This document shows, in pieces, positions 1 to 7,391 of a stretch of DNA of 24,381 nucleotides. The notes under the pieces are model-generated. The model was not told the DNA's origin. It was given only the letters and a program-made list of their open reading frames with translations, and did not search any database. How positions within the stretch are numbered: the first letter of the stretch is position 1; the number at the start of each line of letters is the position of its first letter. This DNA is from Butyrivibrio sp. (GTDB taxonomy: Bacteria > Bacillota > Clostridia > Lachnospirales > Lachnospiraceae): the NCBI GenBank assembly GCA_024688095.1, contig JAILEJ010000492.1:1-24381 (forward strand). The letters are read 5' to 3'. A program made the translations under genes and the position numbers.

Positions 1-821
1 ACTCTTGCATTTATCCCAATATCCATTGCTGCTCTTTCTGCAAGGTATGCCGTATGAATAGCTCTAAAATACTCATCCTTATTCTTATCCTTAATATCTA
101 CAAGAAGCTTGAATTCTGTGTCATTAATATCCATATACATATCATTACTTTTACGTATAAAGAATACACCAACAAAATTCAAAAGTATTGTAAGCAGGAT
201 CATATTAATAAATACATTAACAACTGGTACTATAACAATACTTGGAGTTAGTGAACTATTCAAAAATAAGACATGAAATGCAAGTAATAAAATCAACTGC
301 ATTAGCATAGAAATAAATAGTGGTAATCCAATTTTAGTTTCTTCAGTTAAATCCCTAAATAATGCTATTGCAATTGAACCTGCAACAAAATAGATAAAAA
401 ATTCATAATAGCTTGTATCAACAGACAAAAGTTCTGAAAACATTACAAGCGAAGCTCCCGAAAAAATACCTATAAATGGATTGGAAAACAACGCCAGTAT
501 AACAAACAAGACCATATATGGCCATGCATCAAAATTTATACTTGGCATAACTGCAGCCATTGTCATCTCACCCATAAATATTAGTACGAATATAATTTTT
601 CTATGTATATTACCATACAAAAATGTATCTTCCGGGTCTATGTCATTTAGCATAAAAATGACAGTTCCTGTTGTCATTAGATTCACCAATACATTTCTCA
701 ATATCTCTTCAAAAGTCTTCTCATATAAATAAGAAGCTGTAAAGCTCAAAAGACCACTAAAAACAAATAATCCTATATAAAATAATACTGACTTATCTTT
801 CTTTATGCTTTCTGTTTCCAT
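1..821 (-). CDS. Membrane-bound HD-domain phosphohydrolase (7TM-HD type), 3' part outside the window
   Basis: The frame starts at ATG 821 and stays open to the window edge, giving 273 residues. A first membrane helix lies at about residues 14-33. After a short loop come roughly six more hydrophobic segments up to about residue 225. A soluble part then begins, ending in IHTAYLAERAAMDIG, with His256 as the likely first metal ligand of an HD domain. Position directly after phoH matches the Firmicute yqfF/pgpH locus, whose product hydrolyses c-di-AMP. Seen here: the large extracellular domain that normally separates helix 1 from the 7TM bundle is absent or very reduced. The start overlaps the end of phoH by 29 bases and has no strong ribosome binding site, so translational coupling is likely. 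The substrate is inferred; the HD catalytic residues lie outside the window. Confidence 0.8.
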   Translation of the reverse strand, partial: METESIKKDKSVLFYIGLFVFSGLLSFTASYLYEKTFEEILRNVLVNLMTTGTVIFMLNDIDPEDTFLYGNIHRKIIFVLIFMGEMTMAAVMPSINFDAWPYMVLFVILALFSNPFIGIFSGASLVMFSELLSVDTSYYEFFIYFVAGSIAIALFRDLTEETKIGLPLFISMLMQLILLLAFHVLFLNSSLTPSIVIVPVVNVFINMILLTILLNFVGVFFIRKSNDMYMDINDTEFKLLVDIKDKNKDEYFRAIHTAYLAERAAMDIGINAR

Positions 822-1836
822 TTACTTTTCGATGCTCCACTTTCCCCGTTTTTTTCTCATAATCCTCATATGCTTTTACAATCTTTTGTACCAGCGGATG
901 TCTTACTACATCCTTGCTTGTAAGATTGCAAAAAGCTATACCATCTATATTTTTTAATACTGACTGAGCAATATCAAGGCCTGATTTTGCATCAGGTGCA
1001 AGATCCTTTTGAGTTGCATCTCCAGTAATAATCACTTTAGAGCCAAATCCAATTCTTGTAAGAAACATTTTCATCTGCGCTGGCGTAGTGTTTTGAGCTT
1101 CATCCAGAATAATATATGCATTATCAAGAGTCCTACCACGCATATAGGCAAGAGGTGCTACCTCAATTGCACCCTTCTCCATATTTTTCAGAAAATTCTC
1201 ACTTCCCATAATCTGATAAAGTGCATCATATAATGGTCTTAAATATGGATCTACTTTACTTTGAAGATCACCTGGAAGGAAACCAAGCTTCTCACCAGCT
1301 TCAATAGCCGGTCTTGTAAGAATTATCCTGCTAACTTCTTCTTTTTGAAATGCAGTAATTGCCATAGCCATAGCAAGATAAGTTTTACCTGTTCCGGCAG
1401 GACCAAGTCCAAACACTATCATATTATCACGTATAGCATCAACATATTTTTTCTGTCCTAATGTTTTGGGCTTTACAGGTTTACCTGAAACAGTATGACA
1501 AATAATATCTGCATCTAAATCTGCAAGAAAAGTATCATTGTTTATTGAACTATTGCTTTCATTTGATTCAGAGTCATCTTTCATCATAATTGCATAATCA
1601 ACGTTCTGTTCCTCAATACTTCCGCCTTTTCTTGATAACCCTAGAAGTTGTCTTATAATTCCAGCTGCTTTTGCCGTATTATTACCTTCACCAATAATAT
1701 TAAGTTGTCCGTTTCTATCAATTATTTCAACCTTATAAGTTTCTTCAATTTTTCTAATATGATTGTCATAACTTCCAAAGATATTCTGCATATCTGCAAC
1801 GCTGACATCCATTTTGACGTTTGTTAATTCACTCAT
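793..1836 (-). CDS. phoH: PhoH family P-loop ATPase
   Basis: This 347-residue protein has the normal PhoH length. The N-terminal 110 residues look like the KH-related extension of Firmicute PhoH proteins. The ATPase domain carries Walker A GPAGTGKT at 145-152, Walker B YIILDEAQN at 241-249 and the family block FLPGDLQSKVDPYLRPLYD near 186-204. The tail is basic. PhoH proteins are cytosolic ATPases thought to act on RNA, and their precise role is unsettled. The ATG at 1834-1836 overlaps the TGA of rlmH (ATGA), so the two are probably coupled. The next gene, an HD phosphohydrolase, overlaps the 3' end by 29 bases. The family assignment is secure; the cellular task is not. Confidence 0.95.
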   Translation of the reverse strand: MSELTNVKMDVSVADMQNIFGSYDNHIRKIEETYKVEIIDRNGQLNIIGEGNNTAKAAGIIRQLLGLSRKGGSIEEQNVDYAIMMKDDSESNESNSSINNDTFLADLDADIICHTVSGKPVKPKTLGQKKYVDAIRDNMIVFGLGPAGTGKTYLAMAMAITAFQKEEVSRIILTRPAIEAGEKLGFLPGDLQSKVDPYLRPLYDALYQIMGSENFLKNMEKGAIEVAPLAYMRGRTLDNAYIILDEAQNTTPAQMKMFLTRIGFGSKVIITGDATQKDLAPDAKSGLDIAQSVLKNIDGIAFCNLTSKDVVRHPLVQKIVKAYEDYEKKTGKVEHRKVNGNRKHKER

Positions 1837-2315
1837 TTATGATATGGTTCTCCATTACTAATTTTATAGCATCTGTAAATCTGTTCAAGCAATATAACTC
1901 TCATCATCTGATGTGGATATGTCATATCTGAAAAACTTAGTTTTTCACTACTTCTTTCAAATACTTTAGAGCTAAGTCCTAGTGAACCACCAATTACAAA
2001 TGTAATATTACTTTTCCCTCTTACCTCAAGTTCCTTTACATGATTAGAAAGAGCCGTTGAAGTATATTTTTTACCATCTATTGCCAGTGCAATAACATAG
2101 GCATTATCTGATATCTTTTTTAATATACGTTCCCCCTCTTTATCTTTAATTTGAAGTTCTATTGCCTCAGGAGCATTATCCGGAGTTTTCTCATCAGAAA
2201 CCTCTATAATATTAAGCTTACAATATCTTGATAAACGTTTGGAATATTCACTTATTGCATCATTCCAATATTTTTCTTTTATCCTGCCAACGCAGACAAC
2301 ATTAATTTCAGTCAA
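1833..2315 (-). CDS. rlmH: 23S rRNA (pseudouridine1915-N3)-methyltransferase RlmH
   Basis: RlmH is a small SPOUT methyltransferase that uses S-adenosylmethionine to methylate pseudouridine 1915 in helix 69 of 23S rRNA on the assembled 70S ribosome. The 160 residues match the family length. Clear family signatures are FVIGGSLGLS at 106-115 (cofactor loop of the trefoil knot), MTYPHQMMRVILLEQIYR at 131-148 and the C-terminal GEPYHK. The first strand, INVVCVGRIKEKYW, begins at residue 4, so translation must start at the TTG at 2313-2315. No ATG is usable. That TTG overlaps the TGA of the upstream gene (TTGA), with GAAGG as ribosome binding site. The stop in turn overlaps the start of phoH, so three genes are chained by 4-base overlaps. 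Confidence 0.96.
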   Translation of the reverse strand: MTEINVVCVGRIKEKYWNDAISEYSKRLSRYCKLNIIEVSDEKTPDNAPEAIELQIKDKEGERILKKISDNAYVIALAIDGKKYTSTALSNHVKELEVRGKSNITFVIGGSLGLSSKVFERSSEKLSFSDMTYPHQMMRVILLEQIYRCYKISNGEPYHK

Positions 2316-3064
2316 TTATTTTTTCCTTCAAATACCTTTTCATAGTAATCTTCTACGAAATCATCTAGAAATTCCTGATTAAGATTTACAAACTGTTTAT
2401 TTATCCTATCTTTTATATATTGAACTCTGGCAAAATAAATATCCTGACTTTCATCATCCTCCTGATCAAAAACAGCATTTTCATCCTGCATATGTTCAGC
2501 CATATCATCAATTTCAAGAACTATTTCAGTTTCAGTTAAAGACTCGTCTGTATCTTCAGACCCTTCAAAATTATCTTCATCAGAATATGCATTCATATCT
2601 TCGTCATTTCGTGAAAAAGAATCACTTTCTGATACTCCATCAATAGCTTCAAGATCTTCTATATCCTGATCAGTTATCTGAAGATCATCCAACATACTTT
2701 CTTCAGCTGCATTTTCTAAAACCATTGCCAGAGAAATATTACGCATGCCATCATCAATCTTTTCAGCATCAAGATTTTCTTCACACCATTTAGTAATTTC
2801 TTTTAAAAGCGTATTATCTTCATTTGCTTTTTCTCTAAAAAACTTAGCTGAACGTAATGATAAAAATCCCATTACAGTAAATAAAACAAAAAGAGCTCCC
2901 ATTACGCCACAAGTAAGACATTTGTTAAAAAGTGCCATATTAAATGGATTATTGATAAAGATAAAAACCATACAAACTATACCAATAATACCAACTATTA
3001 CAAGCATGTATCCTGATGAATTATTATCTTCTGCTCTTTCTGCATTACTACGATAAGCCGCCAT
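2312..3064 (-). CDS. Acidic two-helix membrane protein of unknown function
   Basis: I do not recognise this 250-residue protein. It has a short polar N-terminus, two membrane helices at about 18-38 and 52-70, and a long cytosolic or surface tail from about 75. The tail is strongly acidic (Asp/Glu/Ser rich around 125-215) and ends in a more regular, likely helical stretch. I chose the ATG at 3062-3064 because GAGGTG sits 3 bases upstream within a longer purine run. An in-frame TTG six codons earlier (3082) has no such signal. It is the first gene of the rlmH-phoH-HD operon and overlaps rlmH by 4 bases. Co-translation with a ribosome-modifying enzyme is context only and does not assign a function. 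Confidence 0.75.
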   Translation of the reverse strand: MAAYRSNAERAEDNNSSGYMLVIVGIIGIVCMVFIFINNPFNMALFNKCLTCGVMGALFVLFTVMGFLSLRSAKFFREKANEDNTLLKEITKWCEENLDAEKIDDGMRNISLAMVLENAAEESMLDDLQITDQDIEDLEAIDGVSESDSFSRNDEDMNAYSDEDNFEGSEDTDESLTETEIVLEIDDMAEHMQDENAVFDQEDDESQDIYFARVQYIKDRINKQFVNLNQEFLDDFVEDYYEKVFEGKNN

Positions 3065-3330
3065 ATTCACCTCTTCCTGCAACTTTTAAAGGTCACTCTA
3101 TTATGATTACATTATTACTTGTATTTAATCCATTGATTTTACAACAATACCAATACCAAACAACAAAGGATAATAATTCCAACTGATGAAGTCAGAATGA
3201 TTCTTAATTTATCCCCTCTTTTTATAAAAGCTTTATCCTCCAGCCACTAAATTGTGGCGCTACCAGATGCTTACATAATCCACAAAATATGATTAAAGAT
3301 TACAAATTACAATGCACGACATCTTTAGTC

Positions 3331-3359
3331 ATTTTACTACAATTTAAATAAGGTATCAA
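3331..3359 (-). promoter_or_regulatory. Predicted sigma-A promoter of the rlmH-phoH operon, with palindrome over the -35 box
   Basis: On the minus strand, TTGATA (3354-3359) and TAAAAT (3331-3336) are separated by exactly 17 bases. The -35 box lies inside a perfect inverted repeat, GGTATCA-N6-TGATACC, at 3352-3371. A protein bound there would block RNA polymerase, so the repeat is a candidate operator. Promoter and palindrome are seen in the sequence; repression is inferred. Confidence 0.6.
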
Positions 3360-3428
3360 TGTAATGATACCAACTGAACACATATTTAAATCTATTTAAA
3401 ATAAATATTTTAAATTATAAAATACAAA

Positions 3429-3460
3429 AAACATGTGACAGATTTAACTGTCACATGTTT
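3429..3460 (-). terminator. Rho-independent terminator after nfnB
   Basis: A perfect 13-base-pair stem (3429-3441 with 3448-3460) encloses a 6-base loop. Read on the minus strand it is followed by TTTTGTATTTT. It lies 26 bases beyond the nfnB stop codon. Confidence 0.9.
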
Positions 3461-3486
3461 CATAAAAAGTCATTTAGTTAATTCTA

Positions 3487-4872
3487 TTATTTAGCACTAA
3501 GATATTCATCTATACCTTTGGCTGCAGCTTTACCAGCTCCCATAGCAAGAATAACTGTTGCTGCACCTGTAACAGCATCACCACCGGCATATACACCTTC
3601 TTTAGATGTCAGTCCGCTTGCCTCATCTGCTACAATACATTTTCTTCTATTAACATCAAGGCCTGAAGTTGTACTAGAAATAAGAGGATTAGGAGATGTA
3701 CCAAGTGACATGATAACAGCATCACACTCTATTTCAAATTCAGAACCTGGAACTTCAACAGGACTTCTTCTTCCTGATTCATCTGGCTCACCAAGTTCCA
3801 TACGAATACATTTGCATCCTTTTACCCATCCCTTTTCATCGGCAAGGATTTCAACAGGATTACAAAGAAGATCAAATATAATACCTTCTTCTTTTGCATG
3901 ATGTACTTCTTCTGCTCTTGCAGGAAGTTCCGCTTCGCTACGTCTATATACAACATGAACCTCAGAACCGAGTCTAAGAGCTGTTCTTGCAGCATCCATA
4001 GCAACATTACCGCCACCAACTACTACACACTTTTTAGGCTTCATGATAGGAGTTGTAGAATTCTCGTCAAAAGCTTTCATAAGATTGCTTCTTGTAAGGA
4101 ACTCATTAGCAGAGAATACACCAAGACTCTGTTCACCAGGAATATTCATAAATCTTGGAAGTCCAGCACCCGATCCAATAAATACTGCATCAAAACCTTC
4201 TTCCTCTAAAAGTCCATCAATAGTTGTAGATTTACCTATAACAACATCTTTTTCAATCTTAACACCTAATGATTTTACATTTTCAACTTCCTGTTTGACT
4301 ACTTTTTCTTTAGGAAGACGGAATTCAGGAATACCATAAACAAGTACACCACCAGCTTCATGAAGAGCTTCAAAAATAGTTACATCATAACCCATCTTTG
4401 CAAGATCTCCAGCGCATGTAAGACCTGAAGGACCAGATCCAATAACAGCTACCTTTTTACCATTTTTTTCCTTTGGTCCTGCTGGTTTTATTCCCATTTC
4501 TCTTGCTGTATCTGCTACGAATCTTTCAAGCTTACCAATGGAAACGGCATCACCCTTAAAGCCTCTTACACACTTTCCTTCACACTGAGATTCCTGCGGA
4601 CATACACGACCACATACAGCTGGAAGGGCACTTGACTCACTGATAATCTGATAAGCTTTTTCTACATCACCAGCCTTAACCTGCTGAATAAATCCAGGAA
4701 TATCAATTGCTACAGGACATCCCTGCACACATAGAGGCTTTGGACAGTTAAGGCATCTTGATGCCTCTTCCATTGCTTCTTCTTTATTATAACCGAGGCA
4801 AACTTCCTCGAAATTTGTTGCACGTACTTTTGGATCCTGTTCACGAACAGGAATTCTAACAAATGGATCCAT
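3487..4872 (-). CDS. nfnB: NfnB-like NADPH-binding Fe-S flavoprotein (GltD/SudA family)
   Basis: This 461-residue protein belongs to the family often labelled NADPH-dependent glutamate synthase small subunit. The N-terminus has two cysteine sets for [4Fe-4S] clusters: Cys40, 43, 48 and 52, and Cys87, 91, 97 and 101. An FAD site VIGSGPSG follows at 143-150, and an NADP(H) site VVVGGGNVAMD lies at 283-293 with arginines at 310-311. Directly upstream, 51 bases away, is the partner FAD/[2Fe-2S] protein. That pairing marks the NfnAB complex, which uses flavin-based bifurcation to couple ferredoxin and NADH to NADP+, rather than a glutamate synthase. No large GltB-type subunit lies in the window. 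AAAGGAG precedes ATG 4872. Other possible functions for this pair are sulfide dehydrogenase (SudAB) activity or a stand-alone glutamate synthase. Confidence 0.85.
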   Translation of the reverse strand: MDPFVRIPVREQDPKVRATNFEEVCLGYNKEEAMEEASRCLNCPKPLCVQGCPVAIDIPGFIQQVKAGDVEKAYQIISESSALPAVCGRVCPQESQCEGKCVRGFKGDAVSIGKLERFVADTAREMGIKPAGPKEKNGKKVAVIGSGPSGLTCAGDLAKMGYDVTIFEALHEAGGVLVYGIPEFRLPKEKVVKQEVENVKSLGVKIEKDVVIGKSTTIDGLLEEEGFDAVFIGSGAGLPRFMNIPGEQSLGVFSANEFLTRSNLMKAFDENSTTPIMKPKKCVVVGGGNVAMDAARTALRLGSEVHVVYRRSEAELPARAEEVHHAKEEGIIFDLLCNPVEILADEKGWVKGCKCIRMELGEPDESGRRSPVEVPGSEFEIECDAVIMSLGTSPNPLISSTTSGLDVNRRKCIVADEASGLTSKEGVYAGGDAVTGAATVILAMGAGKAAAKGIDEYLSAK

Positions 4873-4923
4873 AAATCTCCTTTCCTGCGGAATTACCGCC
4901 TGTCATAAAATAATGCAATATCC

Positions 4924-5799
4924 TTATTCACAGTTTCCACAACCGCCGTGATGAGTATCGCCTTCCTGCTGCTTAAGAAGAAGTCTGCCTTCTTCTGATT
5001 TATAAAGCTGCATTCTGGTCATAGCCTGATCAAAATCAACAAGATGTCCGTCAAATTCAGGTCCATCTACGCAGGCAAACTTAACCTCATCACCAACCAT
5101 AAGACGACATGCACCACACATACCAGTACCATCAACCATGATTGGATTCATGCTGACAATAGTAGGAAGATTTAATTCTTTAGTTAGCTTACATACAAAT
5201 TTCATCATGATCATAGGACCAATTGCTATACAAAGATCATAGCTGTGTCCCTCATCATATAAATCCTGAAGGCATTTTGTAACCATACCACTTCTGCCAT
5301 AAGAACCATCATCAGTAGTAATATAAAGGTTACAAACCTCTTTAAATCTATCTTCAAGAATAACTAAATCTTTATTCTTTGCTCCAATAATAACATCTGC
5401 CTGAACACCATGCTCATGAAGCCATTTAGCCTGTGGGTAAACAGGAGCTGTTCCAACACCACCTGCAATAAATACAATCTTTTTTGCCTTAAGCTCTTCG
5501 ATTTCAGTAGAACAAAGTTCGGAAGCATTTCCAAGTGGACCAACAACATCAGCGAGCTCATCACCAGTCTTTAATGACATAAGCTTATTTGTTTCTGCTC
5601 CAATTGCCTGAACTACAATTTCAACTGTACCCTTTTCTCTGTCATAATCACAAATTGTAAGAGGAATTCTCTCACCCTCTTCATCAACACGGATTATAAG
5701 AAACTGACCAGGAAGACAGTGCTTAGCAACACGTGGTGCTTCCACTATCATCTGAATGATGGTAGGTGTCAGTTTATTAGCCTCTAAAATTTTGAACAT
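4924..5799 (-). CDS. nfnA: NfnA-like FAD/NAD-binding [2Fe-2S] subunit (SudB/PyrK-like)
   Basis: This 291-residue protein resembles ferredoxin-NADP reductase-type subunits. An FAD-binding domain comes first (GQFLIIR at 31-37, RIPLTI at 44-49). A nucleotide-binding domain with FIAGGVGTAP at 110-119 follows. Then come Cys228, Cys231 and Cys243 in DGTGMCGACR and FACVDGPEFDG, which in NfnA bind a [2Fe-2S] cluster together with an Asp, probably Asp223. In NfnAB this subunit takes electrons from NADH and passes them to the NfnB part. GGAGG precedes ATG 5799, and a good promoter lies just upstream. The C-terminus ends in a His/Cys tail, THHGGCGNCE, beyond the conserved fold; its role is unknown. A dihydroorotate dehydrogenase electron-transfer subunit is the main alternative, but no pyrD is nearby. 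Confidence 0.85.
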   Translation of the reverse strand: MFKILEANKLTPTIIQMIVEAPRVAKHCLPGQFLIIRVDEEGERIPLTICDYDREKGTVEIVVQAIGAETNKLMSLKTGDELADVVGPLGNASELCSTEIEELKAKKIVFIAGGVGTAPVYPQAKWLHEHGVQADVIIGAKNKDLVILEDRFKEVCNLYITTDDGSYGRSGMVTKCLQDLYDEGHSYDLCIAIGPMIMMKFVCKLTKELNLPTIVSMNPIMVDGTGMCGACRLMVGDEVKFACVDGPEFDGHLVDFDQAMTRMQLYKSEEGRLLLKQQEGDTHHGGCGNCE

Positions 5800-5846
5800 C
5801 TTTTGCCTCCATACAAATGTATAAAAATCTCACTACAAACTACTAT

Positions 5847-5875
5847 ATCTTATAATAATATTGTGAAAATTTCAA
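5847..5875 (-). promoter_or_regulatory. Predicted promoter of nfnAB
   Basis: On the minus strand TTGAAA (5870-5875) and TAAGAT (5847-5852) are spaced by 17 bases in A/T-rich DNA. The -10 box lies about 48 bases upstream of the nfnA start codon. Confidence 0.6.
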
Positions 5876-5918
5876 CGATATTCTTTAACAAGATAAACTT
5901 TTAAATCGTTAAGTTGTT

Positions 5919-7340
5919 TTATCTGTTTGAAATCGTAATAAGTGTATACTTTCCACTTGAATCATACCCAAGTCTGTTTACTGTACCATCATGTGTATTT
6001 ACAGCATAAAATAGTCCAGTTTCCTTAGATGTACCATCATTATACACATGATTTTCAACTATTTTATAATATTCTCCAGATCCTTCAATCTCAATAATAG
6101 AATCAAACGTGTAAGAAAAATAACCTTCTTCACTTCTCATTTTATTTCCATCCAGAAGAATATCTAATTTAAGAAGTGTAGAAACTACATTTTCAATTGC
6201 CTGAGTAGTAGAAACCAGTCTGGTATAAACAAGATGATAATTTCTTTCTACAATCTCACTTTTCCTTCCGTCTGAATCTATTGCAATAAATTTATATGTT
6301 GATGTACCAACAGGCATTGTTATAGGAGAAATATACTGAGTGGATGTTTCATCAGGATCTGACCCATCCGTTGTGTAATAAATAGTACAGTCAGAATCTG
6401 CAAGTGCAACAATTGAGGTATTCTGATTATACTCTCCACTATCTTCAAGAATTTCCGGAGCTTCAGGAGCACCAATCTCTATAACATATATTTCTTCAGA
6501 AACATCACTTTTTATACCATATTGATTGATCAAAACTGCCTTTATATCATAGGTTCCATCATCCTGGAGAACTATCTCGTCAAAATATTGAATACTATCC
6601 TCAGTTGGTTCCTGTCCATTTACAGTATAATATATATTCCCAATAGATGAAGAAGATATTGATATACTAAGTGCTTCTTCATAAGTTCCTTCTGAAGGAA
6701 CAAGAACGGGAGAAACCGGTATATAAAATGAATACTCCTCAGTAATCTCATCATAAGGACAATCTTTAACAATCTGAACAATACTTTCAAAATCCTTTAA
6801 ATCTTTGTAAAGCTTAATAATTGATTTATAAGCATTTATCTTATCGTCTTTTGTAAAATTATCAGAAATAGTTATTTCCATAAGACTATTAATAGCGTCT
6901 TCTGTATAACCATTTTCAACCTGATATTCTGCGATAGAAAAAACTATATCTGAATTATCAGGACTTTTCTCTTTAGCTGTTTGAAGATAAGAAAGCGCCT
7001 GCTCATAATCATTTTCAGCAATTGCCTGATTAGCAAGCGTAATATAATGCGAAGCTGAATTTCTACCTGCTAAATTTATAATAAATATAAGAATTATACA
7101 GGCTACAACAATTCCTATAAGAATAGGTAAACTTACTGGATTATTTTCTTTTTTACCATGTTTATCCTTATTCTTGTTCTCAGTATCAATATTAAGCTTA
7201 TCAGCAATATCTGACAGGACTTCATCTATTTTATTTTCAATTAAAGGCTCAAATTCAGGAACCATATTAATTTCTGTACCACATTTATCACAATACATGT
7301 GATCTCCAGAAATTTCGGCCCCACATTTAGGACACTTCAT
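5919..7340 (-). CDS. Membrane-anchored zinc-ribbon/TPR protein with two chitobiase-like domains
   Basis: This 473-residue protein has a clear modular layout. A cytosolic zinc ribbon (CPKC at 3-6, CDKC at 17-20) is followed by a charged linker and one membrane helix at about 70-91. Outside the membrane comes a TPR-like helical region at about 97-195. Two repeats of the chitobiase/beta-hexosaminidase C-terminal type follow: IYYTVNGQEPT near 236-246 and IYYTTDGSDPD near 320-330. A C-terminal domain of about 100 residues is unrecognised. I chose ATG 7340, ten bases after GAGGGG. A TTG two codons earlier is possible but lies only 4 bases from it. It is the last gene after ftsK, fhs and folD, 51 bases behind folD. 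No catalytic residues are seen. Binding or envelope sensing is a guess. Confidence 0.8.
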   Translation of the reverse strand: MKCPKCGAEISGDHMYCDKCGTEINMVPEFEPLIENKIDEVLSDIADKLNIDTENKNKDKHGKKENNPVSLPILIGIVVACIILIFIINLAGRNSASHYITLANQAIAENDYEQALSYLQTAKEKSPDNSDIVFSIAEYQVENGYTEDAINSLMEITISDNFTKDDKINAYKSIIKLYKDLKDFESIVQIVKDCPYDEITEEYSFYIPVSPVLVPSEGTYEEALSISISSSSIGNIYYTVNGQEPTEDSIQYFDEIVLQDDGTYDIKAVLINQYGIKSDVSEEIYVIEIGAPEAPEILEDSGEYNQNTSIVALADSDCTIYYTTDGSDPDETSTQYISPITMPVGTSTYKFIAIDSDGRKSEIVERNYHLVYTRLVSTTQAIENVVSTLLKLDILLDGNKMRSEEGYFSYTFDSIIEIEGSGEYYKIVENHVYNDGTSKETGLFYAVNTHDGTVNRLGYDSSGKYTLITISNR

Positions 7341-7391
7341 AGACAATTATCCCCTCATATAATAATAATTTACATATAAAAACGCCATTTA

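Larger units (their letters stand above)
3065..3486. other. 422-base non-coding region between nfnB and the rlmH operon
   Basis: No supportable gene lies here. It holds the nfnB terminator (3429-3460), a minus-strand promoter (3331-3359) with a palindrome over its -35 box (3352-3371), and a predicted leader of about 260 bases before the ATG at 3064. The leader has one small GC-rich hairpin, GCCAC-N6-GTGGC at 3243-3258, followed by GGAGGATAAAG. It resembles no riboswitch class I can name. The stretch 3380-3425 is nearly pure A/T. Confidence 0.6.

Noticed and set aside
3139..3246. Minus-strand open frame ending in a hydrophobic stretch, just upstream of the acidic membrane protein gene
   Set aside because: There is no ATG, GTG or TTG at a useful place; the frame opens right after a TAG. 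It may be a chance stretch or a decayed remnant.
3243..3258. GCCAC-N6-GTGGC hairpin in the leader of the rlmH operon as a riboswitch
   Set aside because: The stem is only 5 bp, with no conserved aptamer core I can match to FMN, TPP, SAM, c-di-GMP, T-box or other common classes.
3518..4339. Several plus-strand open frames inside nfnB
   Set aside because: They are antisense shadows of a gene with complete family motifs, without ribosome binding sites or known domains.
5888..5925. Possible terminator between the zinc-ribbon gene and nfnA
   Set aside because: AGATAAA/TTTATCT can pair but needs a bulge, is weak, and has no T-tract in the right direction.
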